A DNA stretch of 64,000 bases from Vibrio hepatarius (GTDB lineage Bacteria > Pseudomonadota > Gammaproteobacteria > Enterobacterales > Vibrionaceae). Shown one piece after another: positions 25,993 through 34,303 of this stretch. The notes under the pieces were generated by a model. The model had not been told where the DNA came from, made no database searches, and saw nothing but the letters and a program-made list of their open reading frames with translations. The stretch spans positions 18,315-82,314 of the forward strand of contig NZ_JAATOO010000022.1 in NCBI RefSeq assembly GCF_011806575.1. Reading direction: 5' to 3'. How positions within the stretch are numbered: the first letter of the stretch is position 1; every line of letters starts with the position of its first letter. The position numbers and the translations under genes were made by a program.

Positions 25993-26018
25993 AAAGAGCG
26001 CCAATCGGCGCTCTTTCA
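25993..26018. terminator. Bidirectional terminator between avtA and the Hsp20 gene
   Basis: AAAGAGCGCC (25993-26002), loop AATC, GGCGCTCTTT (26007-26016). The minus-strand side has a longer T run, so it serves the Hsp20 gene well. Confidence 0.85.
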
Positions 26019-26049
26019 CTCTTTATATCTTTACCTCAACTAACGGCTA

Positions 26050-26484
26050 TTAACCTTCAATCAGTTTCTTGCCGTTGATGGCAATTTTACGCGGTTGCAT
26101 CGCTTCTGGAATTTCACGTTCTAGATCGATGTGTAGCAAGCCATTTTCCATGCTTGCACCGACCACTTTTACGTAGTCTGCCAATTGGAACTTACGTTCA
26201 AAGTCGCGTTCTGCGATACCTTGGTAGACGTAATTTTTCTCGCCTTCTTCTTTGCGTTCACCCTTAACGATCAACATATTGTCTTTTTGCATTAGGTCGA
26301 GTTGATCCTCTGCAAAACCCGCTACAGCCATAGTGATGCGGTAGTTGTTCTCGTCTTTTTGTTCAATGTTGTATGGAGGGTAACCGCCAGAGCTGCTTTT
26401 CGCTGCGTTCGCTTCCATCATGTTGAGAAGACGGTCGAAGCCGATTGCGTTGCGGTATAAAGGAGTGAAATCTACAGTTCTCAT
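26050..26484 (-). CDS. ibpA: Small heat-shock protein, IbpA/Hsp20 family
   Basis: A 144-residue alpha-crystallin-domain chaperone that holds unfolding proteins at aggregates for DnaK/ClpB. The N-terminus (MRTVDFTPLYRNAIGFDRL) and core (NIEQKDENNYRITMAVAGF) are IbpA-like; the C-terminal PRKIAING carries the I-x-I-like tail that docks into neighbours. Only one copy is present here, whereas E. coli has ibpA and ibpB. Expression is predicted to be controlled twice: a sigma-32-like promoter at 26706-26732 and an RNA thermometer hairpin occluding the ribosome-binding site at 26488-26511. Confidence 0.95.
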   Translation of the reverse strand: MRTVDFTPLYRNAIGFDRLLNMMEANAAKSSSGGYPPYNIEQKDENNYRITMAVAGFAEDQLDLMQKDNMLIVKGERKEEGEKNYVYQGIAERDFERKFQLADYVKVVGASMENGLLHIDLEREIPEAMQPRKIAINGKKLIEG

Positions 26485-26487
26485 AAT

Positions 26488-26511
26488 ACTATCCTCTTAA
26501 TAAGCAATAGT
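26488..26511 (-). promoter_or_regulatory. ROSE-like RNA thermometer hairpin at the hsp20 ribosome-binding site
   Basis: In the transcript, ACUAU pairs with AUAGU, and UGCUU faces AGAGG with a bulged G, sequestering the GAGG Shine-Dalgarno just before the ATG. A UUGCU-like strand with an unpaired G opposite the Shine-Dalgarno is the ROSE element signature of ibpA leaders. The whole leader is long, about 215 nt, with room for the additional stems normal in ROSE elements. Confidence 0.8.
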
Positions 26512-26705
26512 CTTAGCCGTGAGTGTCCAAAGCCAGCTTTGGTGGCTAAGCGATTCATTACCATTCCTCAGGCAAACGAGCGCAGGGACATGGGGCAGAA
26601 TCTTGGGTTTCAGATTGTGTGCTGGGAAAGTCGTCCTCACTTGAGCGACGCTTGTTACAGCGATGACAGAGGCCCAAATCGCTTGGCACCTCTTCACAAC
26701 TAGAT

Positions 26706-26732
26706 ATATGGATAGGGCAAAATACTTTCAAG
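26706..26732 (-). promoter_or_regulatory. Sigma-32-like heat-shock promoter of the hsp20 gene
   Basis: Minus strand CTTGAAA (26732-26726) matches the sigma-32 -35 exactly; ATCCATAT (26713-26706), 12 bp further, resembles the CCCCATNT -10. It lies about 220 bp before the start codon, matching a long thermosensing leader. Confidence 0.75.
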
Positions 26733-26780
26733 GGATTATTTTGAAAAATTTTTTAATTTATTATTTTTCAATTATTTAAA

Positions 26781-26813
26781 AACAAAAAAGCACCACCCAA
26801 CGGGCAGTGCTTT
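26781..26813 (-). terminator. Terminator of the dnaA-gyrB operon
   Basis: Read leftward: AAAGCAC with GTGCTTT as outer stem (26787-26813), inner CCC/GGG pairing, then TTTTTTG. It lies just beyond the ERIC-like element following gyrB. Confidence 0.8.
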
Positions 26814-26820
26814 CAATTTC

Positions 26821-26942
26821 TTTAGAGTTTTGAGACGAATCGATTTCGTTTCAGTTCAAGGAAGAGGCGCGGAACATACGAAGGTATGTGAGCACCTCTG
26901 ACACCGAAATGGAGCGAAAGAGCGAAGTATCAAGGCTCTAAA
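26821..26942. repeat. 122-bp imperfect palindromic intergenic element (ERIC-like)
   Basis: The ends TTTAGAGTTTTGA and TCAAGGCTCTAAA are inverted copies (11 of 13 positions), and the similarity continues inwards to a central ACATACGAAGGTATGT hairpin. Size, long imperfect dyad and placement in the 3' untranslated region match ERIC elements known from enterobacteria and vibrios. The right terminal repeat contains the gyrB stop codon. Confidence 0.7.
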
Positions 26943-29355
26943 CGTCTAGGTTTGATACCTTAAGTGCATTCTCTTCGATGAAGTTACGACGCGGCTCAAC
27001 TTGGTCACCCATTAGCGTGGTGAACAGTTGGTCTGCACCAACGGCATCTTCAATCGTTACTTGCATCATGCGACGAGACTCTGGGTCCATGGTGGTTTCC
27101 CAAAGCTGGTCAGGGTTCATCTCACCTAGACCTTTGTAACGCTGACGGCTTAGGCCACGTTGCGACTCTTTGATCAGCCAGTTCAGTGCTTCAACAAAGC
27201 TATCCACAGGCTGAGTACGCTCACCACGTTTGATGTAAGCGCCCTCTTCCAGCAAACCGTTTAGCGCTTCAGACAGATCCGCTAGCTTGCCGTACTCTTT
27301 CGAGTTGATAAGGTCGATACTCAGCGCGTATTCGTGCGTCACGCCGTGAGTACGAACGACAATCTTAGGTAGGTTCAGACCTAGCTCAGCGTGTTGCTCA
27401 ACTTCAAAGCTGTACTGGCTCGCACCCACTTCTTTCGCATTTAGTTGTTCAACAAGCTGCTTGGTCCACGCTTCCACTGCCGCGGCGTCGTGGCATTGCT
27501 CTGCCGTTAGACGTGGTGTGTAAAGCAACTCGTGTAGCATCGCGTATGGGTAACGACGACTCATGCGCTCCACCAGCTTAATACCAGCGTTGTATTGTTG
27601 CACCAGTTTCTCTAGCGCTTCGCCCGCCAATGCTGGTGCATCCGCGTTAACGTGTAGAGCCGCGTTATCCAGAGCCAACGCAACCTGGTACTGGTTCATC
27701 GCTTCTTCATCTTTGATGTACTGCTCTTGCTTACCTTTCTTCACTTTGTAAAGCGGTGGCTGAGCGATGTACACGTAACCACGCTCAATAAGCTCAGGCA
27801 TTTGACGGTAGAAGAACGTCAGCAGCAGAGTACGAATGTGAGAACCATCGACGTCCGCATCGGTCATGATGATGATGTTGTGGTAACGCAGTTTATCTGG
27901 GTTGTACTCGTCACGACCGATACCACAGCCAAGCGCAGTGATCAGTGTTGCCACTTCCTGTGAAGACAGCATTTTGTCGAAACGTGCTTTTTCTACGTTA
28001 AGAATCTTACCTTTCAGCGGCAGGATTGCTTGGTTTTTACGGTTACGACCTTGCTTAGCTGAACCACCCGCAGAGTCACCCTCCACTATGTATAGTTCAG
28101 ATAGCGCTGGGTCTTTTTCCTGACAGTCCGCTAATTTACCTGGCAGACCCGCTAGGTCTAGTGCGCCTTTACGACGTGTCATTTCGCGCGCTTTACGTGC
28201 CGCTTCACGAGCACGAGCCGCGTCGATGATTTTACTACAAACGGTTTTCGCTTCGTTCGGGTGCTCAACTAGGTACTCAGAAAGCTTCTCACCCATCGCC
28301 GATTCAACCGCTGACTTCACTTCAGAAGAAACCAGTTTGTCTTTAGTTTGGCTTGAGAATTTTGGATCTGGCACTTTTACCGAGATAACCGCTGTCAGAC
28401 CTTCACGAGCATCGTCGCCCGACGTCGCCGCTTTGGCTTTCTTCGAGTAGCCTTCTTTGTCCATGAAAGTGTTCAGGGTACGAGTCAGTGCCGAACGGAA
28501 ACCCGCAAGGTGAGTACCACCATCGCGCTGAGGAATGTTGTTGGTAAAGCAGTAGATGTTCTCTTGGAAACCATCGTTCCACTGCATCGCCACTTCCACA
28601 GAAATGCCATCTTCGCGCTCAGAGTTGAAGTGGAATACTTTCTCGTGGATTGGCGTTTTGTTGGTGTTCAAGTGCTCAACAAACGCCTGGATACCACCTT
28701 CGTACATGAAGTGGTCATTTTTGTCTTCTTCGCGTTCGTCGCTTAGCTTGATCGACACACCTGAGTTTAGGAACGAAAGCTCACGCAGACGTTTTGCTAG
28801 GATATCGTAGTGGAACTCGGTGTTTGAGAAGGTTTCAGCGCTCGGCCAAAAACGGATCATAGTACCAGTTTTATCGGTATCGCCCACAATCGCAAGTGGC
28901 GCTTGAGGCTCACCATGACGGTAAGTTTGAGTATGGGTATGACCACCACGGTGGATAGTCAGTTCCACTTTCTCAGACAGAGCGTTTACTACAGAAACAC
29001 CTACGCCGTGCAGACCACCAGAGACCTTGTATGAGTTGTCGTCAAACTTACCACCAGCGTGAAGTACCGTCATGATAACTTCCGCTGCCGAGACTTGCTC
29101 TTCTTCGTGTAACTCTGTTGGAATACCACGACCATCATCGCTCACAGAGACAGAGTTGTCTTCGTGGATAGTTACAATGATGTCTTTACAGTGACCTGCC
29201 AACGCTTCATCAATTGAGTTATCCACCACCTCAAAAACCATGTGGTGTAGACCGGTACCGTCATCCGTGTCGCCGATGTACATTCCCGGACGCTTACGTA
29301 CCGCATCCAGACCCTTTAGTACTTTAATACTCGATGAATCGTAATTTTCAGACAT
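26938..29355 (-). CDS. gyrB: DNA gyrase subunit B
   Basis: The ATPase subunit of gyrase, which introduces negative supercoils together with GyrA. The N-terminal GHKL ATPase includes EVVDNSIDEALAG and the GGLHGVGVSVVNALS lid; the TOPRIM domain has EGDSAGGSAKQGRNRKNQ and the metal-binding DADVDGSH; the C-terminal GyrA-binding tail ends GDQVEPRRNFIEENAL. The 805 residues include the roughly 165-residue insert typical of gammaproteobacterial GyrB. It is last in dnaA-dnaN-recF-gyrB, 13 bp after recF. Confidence 0.98.
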   Translation of the reverse strand: MSENYDSSSIKVLKGLDAVRKRPGMYIGDTDDGTGLHHMVFEVVDNSIDEALAGHCKDIIVTIHEDNSVSVSDDGRGIPTELHEEEQVSAAEVIMTVLHAGGKFDDNSYKVSGGLHGVGVSVVNALSEKVELTIHRGGHTHTQTYRHGEPQAPLAIVGDTDKTGTMIRFWPSAETFSNTEFHYDILAKRLRELSFLNSGVSIKLSDEREEDKNDHFMYEGGIQAFVEHLNTNKTPIHEKVFHFNSEREDGISVEVAMQWNDGFQENIYCFTNNIPQRDGGTHLAGFRSALTRTLNTFMDKEGYSKKAKAATSGDDAREGLTAVISVKVPDPKFSSQTKDKLVSSEVKSAVESAMGEKLSEYLVEHPNEAKTVCSKIIDAARAREAARKAREMTRRKGALDLAGLPGKLADCQEKDPALSELYIVEGDSAGGSAKQGRNRKNQAILPLKGKILNVEKARFDKMLSSQEVATLITALGCGIGRDEYNPDKLRYHNIIIMTDADVDGSHIRTLLLTFFYRQMPELIERGYVYIAQPPLYKVKKGKQEQYIKDEEAMNQYQVALALDNAALHVNADAPALAGEALEKLVQQYNAGIKLVERMSRRYPYAMLHELLYTPRLTAEQCHDAAAVEAWTKQLVEQLNAKEVGASQYSFEVEQHAELGLNLPKIVVRTHGVTHEYALSIDLINSKEYGKLADLSEALNGLLEEGAYIKRGERTQPVDSFVEALNWLIKESQRGLSRQRYKGLGEMNPDQLWETTMDPESRRMMQVTIEDAVGADQLFTTLMGDQVEPRRNFIEENALKVSNLDV

Positions 29356-29368
29356 GAGTTATCTTCCA

Positions 29369-30451
29369 CTATATATTTTGTTCTATTGTGCCATGTTCCA
29401 CATGGAACATCCTGCCATTTTCATCCAACATGTCGGTGATTTGACTTTCGGTAATAGAACTTACAAAAACTTGTGCCCCCGTCTCTTTTAAGCAGTCTGC
29501 AAGACGCTTACGACGTTGGCTATCTAATTCAGAAGCAAAGTCATCAATTAAATAGATACATTGCTTGCCAGTCATTTCCGTTAGATGTTGGCCTTGCGCA
29601 ACACGCAGCGCACACACCATCAGTTTTAACTGGCCACGTGACAGCACATCCTCTACCGGCGTACCGTTCACTTTGATTCTCAAATCGGCTTTATTGGGTC
29701 CACTAAACGTGTAACCCAGCGACTGATCCCGTTCGAAGTTCTTTTCCAGAATTTCCTGATAAGGGGTATCTTTATCCCAGCCACGGTAATACTTTAATTG
29801 AATGTCGAATTCGGGCAGAAAAGCCTGACAAATCTCTTCAGCTTTGGACTTGAGTTGCTCGACATACAGTGCGCGCCACTGGCTGATATTTTCAGCCAAC
29901 CGTGCCATTTCTTGATCCCAATAACTGAGTTCTCGATAGCTGGTCGCGGTTTTCAATAACGCATTACGTTGCTTGTTCAGTCGCTTAAAACGTCCCCATG
30001 CGTCATAAAAAGCTGACTCGGTATGAAACACGCCCCAATCAATAAATGCGCGGCGATGTTTCGGTCCATCGGTCAACAAATCGAACCCTTCCGGGTGGAT
30101 TAACTGCAAGGGTAACACTTGTGCCAGCTGAGCTAACTTTTGCCCAGACTGACCGCCTATTTTAACCTCTGTTGAGCCATCGCGCTGCTTATTAATGCCG
30201 ATCGGTAGCTCAAATTGATCCGAGTTCAAAAAACGACCATGGACAAACAGTTCTTCACAGTCGTTTTGAATCACTCGTCCGGTTAACGAGCTCTTAAATG
30301 AACGGCCATGACCCAACAAATAGATCGCTTCAAGCACGCTGGTTTTGCCACTGCCATTCGGGCCAATAAGAAAGTTAAAGCCTGATGATAGGTCGATATC
30401 ACAGGCTTTAATATTCCGAAATTGCTGAATAATAAGACGAGAGAGCGGCAT
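29369..30451 (-). CDS. recF: DNA replication and repair protein RecF
   Basis: An SMC-like ATPase that, with RecO and RecR, loads RecA onto gapped DNA. Walker A GPNGSGKTS is at 30-38, the ABC-type signature LSRGQLKLM near 270, and Walker B IYLIDDFASELD near 300. The length of 360 is standard. The stop of dnaN lies 1 bp before its start, and gyrB begins 13 bp after its end. Its 3' end encodes MFHVEH, whose DNA is a degenerate parS-like palindrome. Confidence 0.97.
   Translation of the reverse strand: MPLSRLIIQQFRNIKACDIDLSSGFNFLIGPNGSGKTSVLEAIYLLGHGRSFKSSLTGRVIQNDCEELFVHGRFLNSDQFELPIGINKQRDGSTEVKIGGQSGQKLAQLAQVLPLQLIHPEGFDLLTDGPKHRRAFIDWGVFHTESAFYDAWGRFKRLNKQRNALLKTATSYRELSYWDQEMARLAENISQWRALYVEQLKSKAEEICQAFLPEFDIQLKYYRGWDKDTPYQEILEKNFERDQSLGYTFSGPNKADLRIKVNGTPVEDVLSRGQLKLMVCALRVAQGQHLTEMTGKQCIYLIDDFASELDSQRRKRLADCLKETGAQVFVSSITESQITDMLDENGRMFHVEHGTIEQNI
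29394..29409. other. Degenerate parS-like site inside the 3' end of recF
   Basis: TGTTCCACATGGAACA matches 13 of 16 positions of the ParB consensus TGTTTCACGTGAAACA; the mismatches include the central G. parS sites often lie in coding DNA for MFHV(E/K)H-type peptides, as here. Binding is uncertain. Confidence 0.35.
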
Positions 30452-30452
30452 G

Positions 30453-31553
30453 CTAGAGTCGAATCGGCATTACCACGTACAGAGCACTGTCATCGTCGGC
30501 ATTTTCAATCAAGGCACTCGCGTTAGCGTCCGACATCGAAATACGCACTTTCTCACAGCGCAGCGTATTTAATACGTCCAATACGTAGCTAACGTTGAAG
30601 CCGATTTCGATCGCCTCGCCTTCAAATGTCACATCGAGCATCTCTTCCGCTTCTTCTTGTTCAGGGTTGTTCGCGGTAATACGCATTTCGCTACCGGCTA
30701 AGTTAACCCGAACACCACGGAACTTTTCATTCGATAGAATCGCAGCACGAGAAAATGCCTGACGTAATTCGTCACAACCCGCTTCCAGCGTTTTGGTTGT
30801 TTGTTGCGGCATTACGCGGCGATAATCCGGGAAACGGCCGTCAACGAGCTTCGAAGTGAAGACAAAGTTGTTCACTTCCGCGCGAACGTTTGAACTGCCG
30901 ATTTGCAGCGTCACGGGCTGCTCTGGCGCGTCCATCAGTTTCACCAATTCGAGTACGCCTTTACGCGGTACGATGATTTGGTTTTGCGCAAAATCTGCAC
31001 CCAGTTGGGTTTGCGATACCGCCATACGGTGACCGTCGGTCGCCACACTGCGTAACGTGCTGCCGTCAATTTCAAACAGCATACCGTTGAGGTAATAACG
31101 CACGTCTTGGTTGGCCATCGAGAATTGCGTTTTTTCGATCACGCCGCGCAATTCTGCCTGAGTCAGCGTAATTTCAACTTCACTCTGCCAATCTTCAATA
31201 TTTGGAAAATCACTCGCAGGTAAGGTTGATAGCGAGAAACGGCTACGGCCTGAACGCACTTGAACGCGGTCACCTTCCAAAACAAAGGTAATGATTGAAT
31301 CATCCGGTAAGCCACGGCAAATATCGAGGAACTTACGTGACGGTACCGTCACACTGCCCGCTTCAAAATCGCCTTCTAACGTCACTCGGCTGATCAGTTC
31401 CACTTCCAAATCCGTTGCCGTCATCGACAATACGTTGTCTTCGACTTTGAGTAGCAAGTTACCCAGGATTGGTAAAGTTGGACGACCACCTAAAGCACCG
31501 GATACTTGTTGTAGAGGTTTTAGTAAGTGGCTACGCTCAATGGAAAATTTCAT
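30453..31553 (-). CDS. dnaN: DNA polymerase III beta sliding clamp
   Basis: The ring-shaped processivity clamp, three repeated clamp domains in 366 residues. The start (MKFSIERSHLLKPLQQVSGALGG cut here to the first residues MKFSIERSHLLKPLQ) and the C-terminal YVVMPIRL are those of the family. It lies between dnaA (94 bp upstream, with a small hairpin) and recF (1 bp downstream) on the minus strand. Confidence 0.98.
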   Translation of the reverse strand: MKFSIERSHLLKPLQQVSGALGGRPTLPILGNLLLKVEDNVLSMTATDLEVELISRVTLEGDFEAGSVTVPSRKFLDICRGLPDDSIITFVLEGDRVQVRSGRSRFSLSTLPASDFPNIEDWQSEVEITLTQAELRGVIEKTQFSMANQDVRYYLNGMLFEIDGSTLRSVATDGHRMAVSQTQLGADFAQNQIIVPRKGVLELVKLMDAPEQPVTLQIGSSNVRAEVNNFVFTSKLVDGRFPDYRRVMPQQTTKTLEAGCDELRQAFSRAAILSNEKFRGVRVNLAGSEMRITANNPEQEEAEEMLDVTFEGEAIEIGFNVSYVLDVLNTLRCEKVRISMSDANASALIENADDDSALYVVMPIRL

Positions 31554-31609
31554 AGGACGCTCTTATCAGATTTCTTTTTTGCTTAGACAAACAGAGTAGT
31601 GACCAGGTA

Positions 31610-31636
31610 CTTATACCCTGATCGCCAAGGTATAAG
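31610..31636. repeat. Short inverted repeat between dnaA and dnaN
   Basis: CTTATACC (31610-31617) and GGTATAAG (31629-31636) are exact complements around an 11-base loop. No T tract follows, so it is more likely an mRNA-processing or stability hairpin than a terminator. Confidence 0.5.
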
Positions 31637-31647
31637 GATACTGTGAA

Positions 31648-33054
31648 TTAAGAAGAAAGGGTACGAATCAAGTTCGAGTAATCTTCTTTGATATCGTGAC
31701 TCTCTTCACGCAGTTGCTCTATTTTGCGGCAAGCGTGCAGTACGGTGGTATGGTCACGACCACCAAAGGCGTCGCCGATTTCTGGCAAACTGTGGTTGGT
31801 CAACTCTTTGGCTAGCGCCATAGCCAGCTGACGTGGTCGCGCGACAGAACGTGAACGACGTTTTGACAGCAAGTCGGCCACTTTAATTTTGTAGTACTCA
31901 GCAACCGTCTTTTGAATATTATCGATCGTCACCAATTTCTCTTGCAACGCCAGTAAGTCGCGCAGAGCTTCACGTACGAAGTCAATGGTAATCGGACGAC
32001 CAGTAAAGTTCGCGTTGGCGATCACGCGGTTCAGCGCACCTTCCAGCTCACGAACATTAGAACGTAGTCGCTTAGCAATAAAGAATGCCACTTCATCAGC
32101 CAGATGAATTTGGTGATCTTCTGCTTTCTTCATCAAGATCGCCACACGCGTTTCTAACTCTGGTGGCTCGATCGCAACCGTCAAACCCCAACCAAAACGC
32201 GATTTAAGGCGATCTTCAACACCATTGATCTCTTTTGGATAACGGTCTGACGTCAAAATGATTTGTTGGTTACCTTCAAGCAATGCGTTGAAAGTATGGA
32301 AAAACTCTTCTTGAGAACGCTCTTTATTGGCGAAGAACTGAATGTCATCGATAAGCAGAGCATCGACACTGCGGTAGTAGCGCTTGAACTCTTCAATCGC
32401 GTTATTTTGCAGCGCTTTTACCATATCTTGCACAAAACGCTCAGAGTGCATGTACACCACTTTAGCGTCTGGCTTGTTATCGACAATCGCGTTACCTACC
32501 GCGTGCAGCAAGTGGGTTTTACCCAGACCCGTGCCACCGTATAGGAATAATGGGTTGTATGCAGCACCCGGGTTATCCGATACCTGACGAGCCGCGGCCA
32601 AACCGAGTTGGTTCGACTTACCTTCAACAAAGTTCTTGAACTTGTGTTTTGGGTTCACGTTTGAGCGGTGGTTGATGTTCGCGACGGCTTCAGCGTCATC
32701 ATCCCAAGTCTTATGCACAGGTTTACGAGCTTGAAGCTGTGCGGGAGCTGATGACTCTGCGGCAACGTCCGCTGGAGTGCGAGTTGGCACAGGCTTAGGC
32801 GCAGAGACACGACGACTGCCGACTTCAAAGCGTAAGCTAGGGACATCGTTACCACAGAATTCACGCAACAGGCGGTTGATGTTGTTTAAGTACTTATCAC
32901 GTACCCAGTCCAACACAAAACGGTTTGGTGCAAATAAAGTGAGAGTATTGTCATTGAGTTCCGCTTGTAACGGACGTACCCACATACTGAATTCTGTAGC
33001 TGGTAGCTCTTCTTGAAGCTGCTGCATACATTGCAACCATAGCGAAGATGACAC
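31648..33054 (-). CDS. dnaA: Chromosomal replication initiator DnaA
   Basis: DnaA binds DnaA boxes at oriC and melts the origin. Domain I begins SSSLWLQCMQQLQEELPATE, a variable linker covers about 85-135, the AAA+ core has Walker A GGTGLGKT at 173-180 and Walker B LLIDDIQFF near 236, and domain IV carries the DnaA signature GGRDHTTVLHA. GTG at 33052-33054 is chosen as start, giving 468 residues and a family-typical N-terminus (MSSSLW); the TTG at 33069 would add five atypical residues. It is first in the operon, about 7 kb from the origin spacer. Confidence 0.97.
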   Translation of the reverse strand: MSSSLWLQCMQQLQEELPATEFSMWVRPLQAELNDNTLTLFAPNRFVLDWVRDKYLNNINRLLREFCGNDVPSLRFEVGSRRVSAPKPVPTRTPADVAAESSAPAQLQARKPVHKTWDDDAEAVANINHRSNVNPKHKFKNFVEGKSNQLGLAAARQVSDNPGAAYNPLFLYGGTGLGKTHLLHAVGNAIVDNKPDAKVVYMHSERFVQDMVKALQNNAIEEFKRYYRSVDALLIDDIQFFANKERSQEEFFHTFNALLEGNQQIILTSDRYPKEINGVEDRLKSRFGWGLTVAIEPPELETRVAILMKKAEDHQIHLADEVAFFIAKRLRSNVRELEGALNRVIANANFTGRPITIDFVREALRDLLALQEKLVTIDNIQKTVAEYYKIKVADLLSKRRSRSVARPRQLAMALAKELTNHSLPEIGDAFGGRDHTTVLHACRKIEQLREESHDIKEDYSNLIRTLSS

Positions 33055-33438
33055 GGTGCCCCCACTCAAAAGTCGTTATTCGGAAAGATTGGCAATTTTA
33101 CCTGTTGATAACCAAGATCGCCAGCGATTGATCGATGATCCAGTGAATAAGATCTAAGTTATTCACATTATTTCCGGGATTATTCGGCGGATCCCCACAT
33201 ATTGCCCCATTTTTACTCACACTTTGATCCACAATTGTGCAAATTTGGCTCGATCCTGAGTCTGGTGATAACTCTGTGCATGAAGTTTTCTGCCAATAGA
33301 TCTCAGTCTAGATTTATTCCTTTCTGCTATTGTTTACTTAGCTTATTACACTGCCATCTAGGTTATTTCTCTTGGTTATTTATCTAATTGATTAAAATGA
33401 CAGTAGTATTTACAACCATAAATATATGGAGTTTTACT
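33055..33438. promoter_or_regulatory. Divergent control region of dnaA and an amino acid transporter, with DnaA boxes and clustered GATC sites
   Basis: This 384-bp gene-free stretch contains a consensus DnaA box TTATTCACA (33159-33167), a one-mismatch box TGATCCACA (33225-33233), and eight GATC sites between 33117 and 33302. The combination suggests autorepression by DnaA and SeqA/Dam control of dnaA, as in E. coli. The right part, from about 33300, is AT-rich and must hold the promoter of the binding-protein gene at 33439. It is distinct from the oriC spacer at 40.3 kb. Confidence 0.7.
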
Positions 33439-34188
33439 ATGAAATACTGGATTAAAGCTGCTGTAGCAGCAATCGCGCTTTCTGCGGCAACGGTTCAAGC
33501 AGCTACTGACGTTAAAGTGGGGATGTCTGGTCGCTACTTCCCATTCACGTTCGTACAACAAGATAAACTGCAAGGTTTTGAAGTTGACCTATGGGATGAG
33601 ATCGGTAAGCGTAACGACTACAACGTAGAATACGTAACCGCAAACTTTTCTGGTTTGTTTGGTCTGCTAGAAACGGGTCGTATCGATACGATTTCAAACC
33701 AGATCACGATGACTGAAGCGCGTAAAGCGAAGTACCTATTTGCTGACCCATATGTAGTTGATGGCGCGCAAATCACAGTGCGTAAAGGCAACGACGAAAT
33801 CCAAGGTATCAATGACCTAGCAGGTAAAACTGTCGCAGTTAACCTAGGTTCGAACTTTGAGCAGCTACTACGTAACTACGACAAAGACGGCGAGATCAAC
33901 ATCAAGACTTACGAAACAGGTATTGAACACGATGTCGCGCTAGGTCGTGCTGACGCATTCGTGATGGACCGTCTATCTGCGCTTGAGCTGATCAAGAAAA
34001 CCGGTCTTCCGCTACAACTTGCTGGCCAACCATTCGAAACAATCGAAAACGCGTGGCCATTCGTCAACAACGAAAACGGTCAAAAACTGCAAGCTGAAGT
34101 GAACAAAGCACTGGCTGCAATGCGCGCAGACGGCACACTAAAAGAAATCTCGCAGAAGTGGTTTGGTGCGGACATCACTACGAAGTAA
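33439..34188 (+). CDS. Polar amino acid ABC transporter, periplasmic binding protein (cystine-type)
   Basis: A type 2 periplasmic-binding protein with a signal peptide (MKYWIKAAVAAIALSAATVQA). The core has GRYFPFTFVQQDKLQGFEVD, the NQITMTEARKAKY segment with the conserved Arg that clamps the substrate carboxylate, and FADPYVVDGAQITVRKG, all close to cystine-binding proteins; the ligand is not proven. The start at 33439 (GGAG upstream) leaves a clean signal peptide, unlike ORF start 33388. It is first of a three-gene transporter, followed by an attenuating hairpin that probably lowers expression of the membrane and ATPase subunits. Confidence 0.9.
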   Translation: MKYWIKAAVAAIALSAATVQAATDVKVGMSGRYFPFTFVQQDKLQGFEVDLWDEIGKRNDYNVEYVTANFSGLFGLLETGRIDTISNQITMTEARKAKYLFADPYVVDGAQITVRKGNDEIQGINDLAGKTVAVNLGSNFEQLLRNYDKDGEINIKTYETGIEHDVALGRADAFVMDRLSALELIKKTGLPLQLAGQPFETIENAWPFVNNENGQKLQAEVNKALAAMRADGTLKEISQKWFGADITTK

Positions 34189-34200
34189 CCACTTACATTT

Positions 34201-34261
34201 CTTATCCGCATAAACTAGGATAAGTCTCCAAGCCCACTGCCTTGCTTCTTTGCAGTGGGCT
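34201..34261 (+). terminator. Intercistronic hairpins after the binding-protein gene
   Basis: CTTATCC (34201-34207) pairs with GGATAAG (34218-34224), and AGCCCACTGC (34231-34240) pairs with GCAGTGGGCT (34252-34261), followed by TTGCATTTC, a weak U tract. The second is likely a partial terminator or mRNA-protecting stem between transporter genes of unequal demand. Confidence 0.7.
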
Positions 34262-34303
34262 TTGCATTTCTACCAAGTACGACTTTTTTAACTGGAATAG
34301 GTA

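Noticed and set aside
28510..28810. Long open frames antisense to gyrB and other conserved genes
   Set aside because: They are shadows of strongly biased codons in real genes; none has a recognisable domain.
33202..33387. 61-codon frame in the dnaA upstream region
   Set aside because: It lies over the regulatory boxes, Phe/Leu/Cys-rich composition, no ribosome-binding site.
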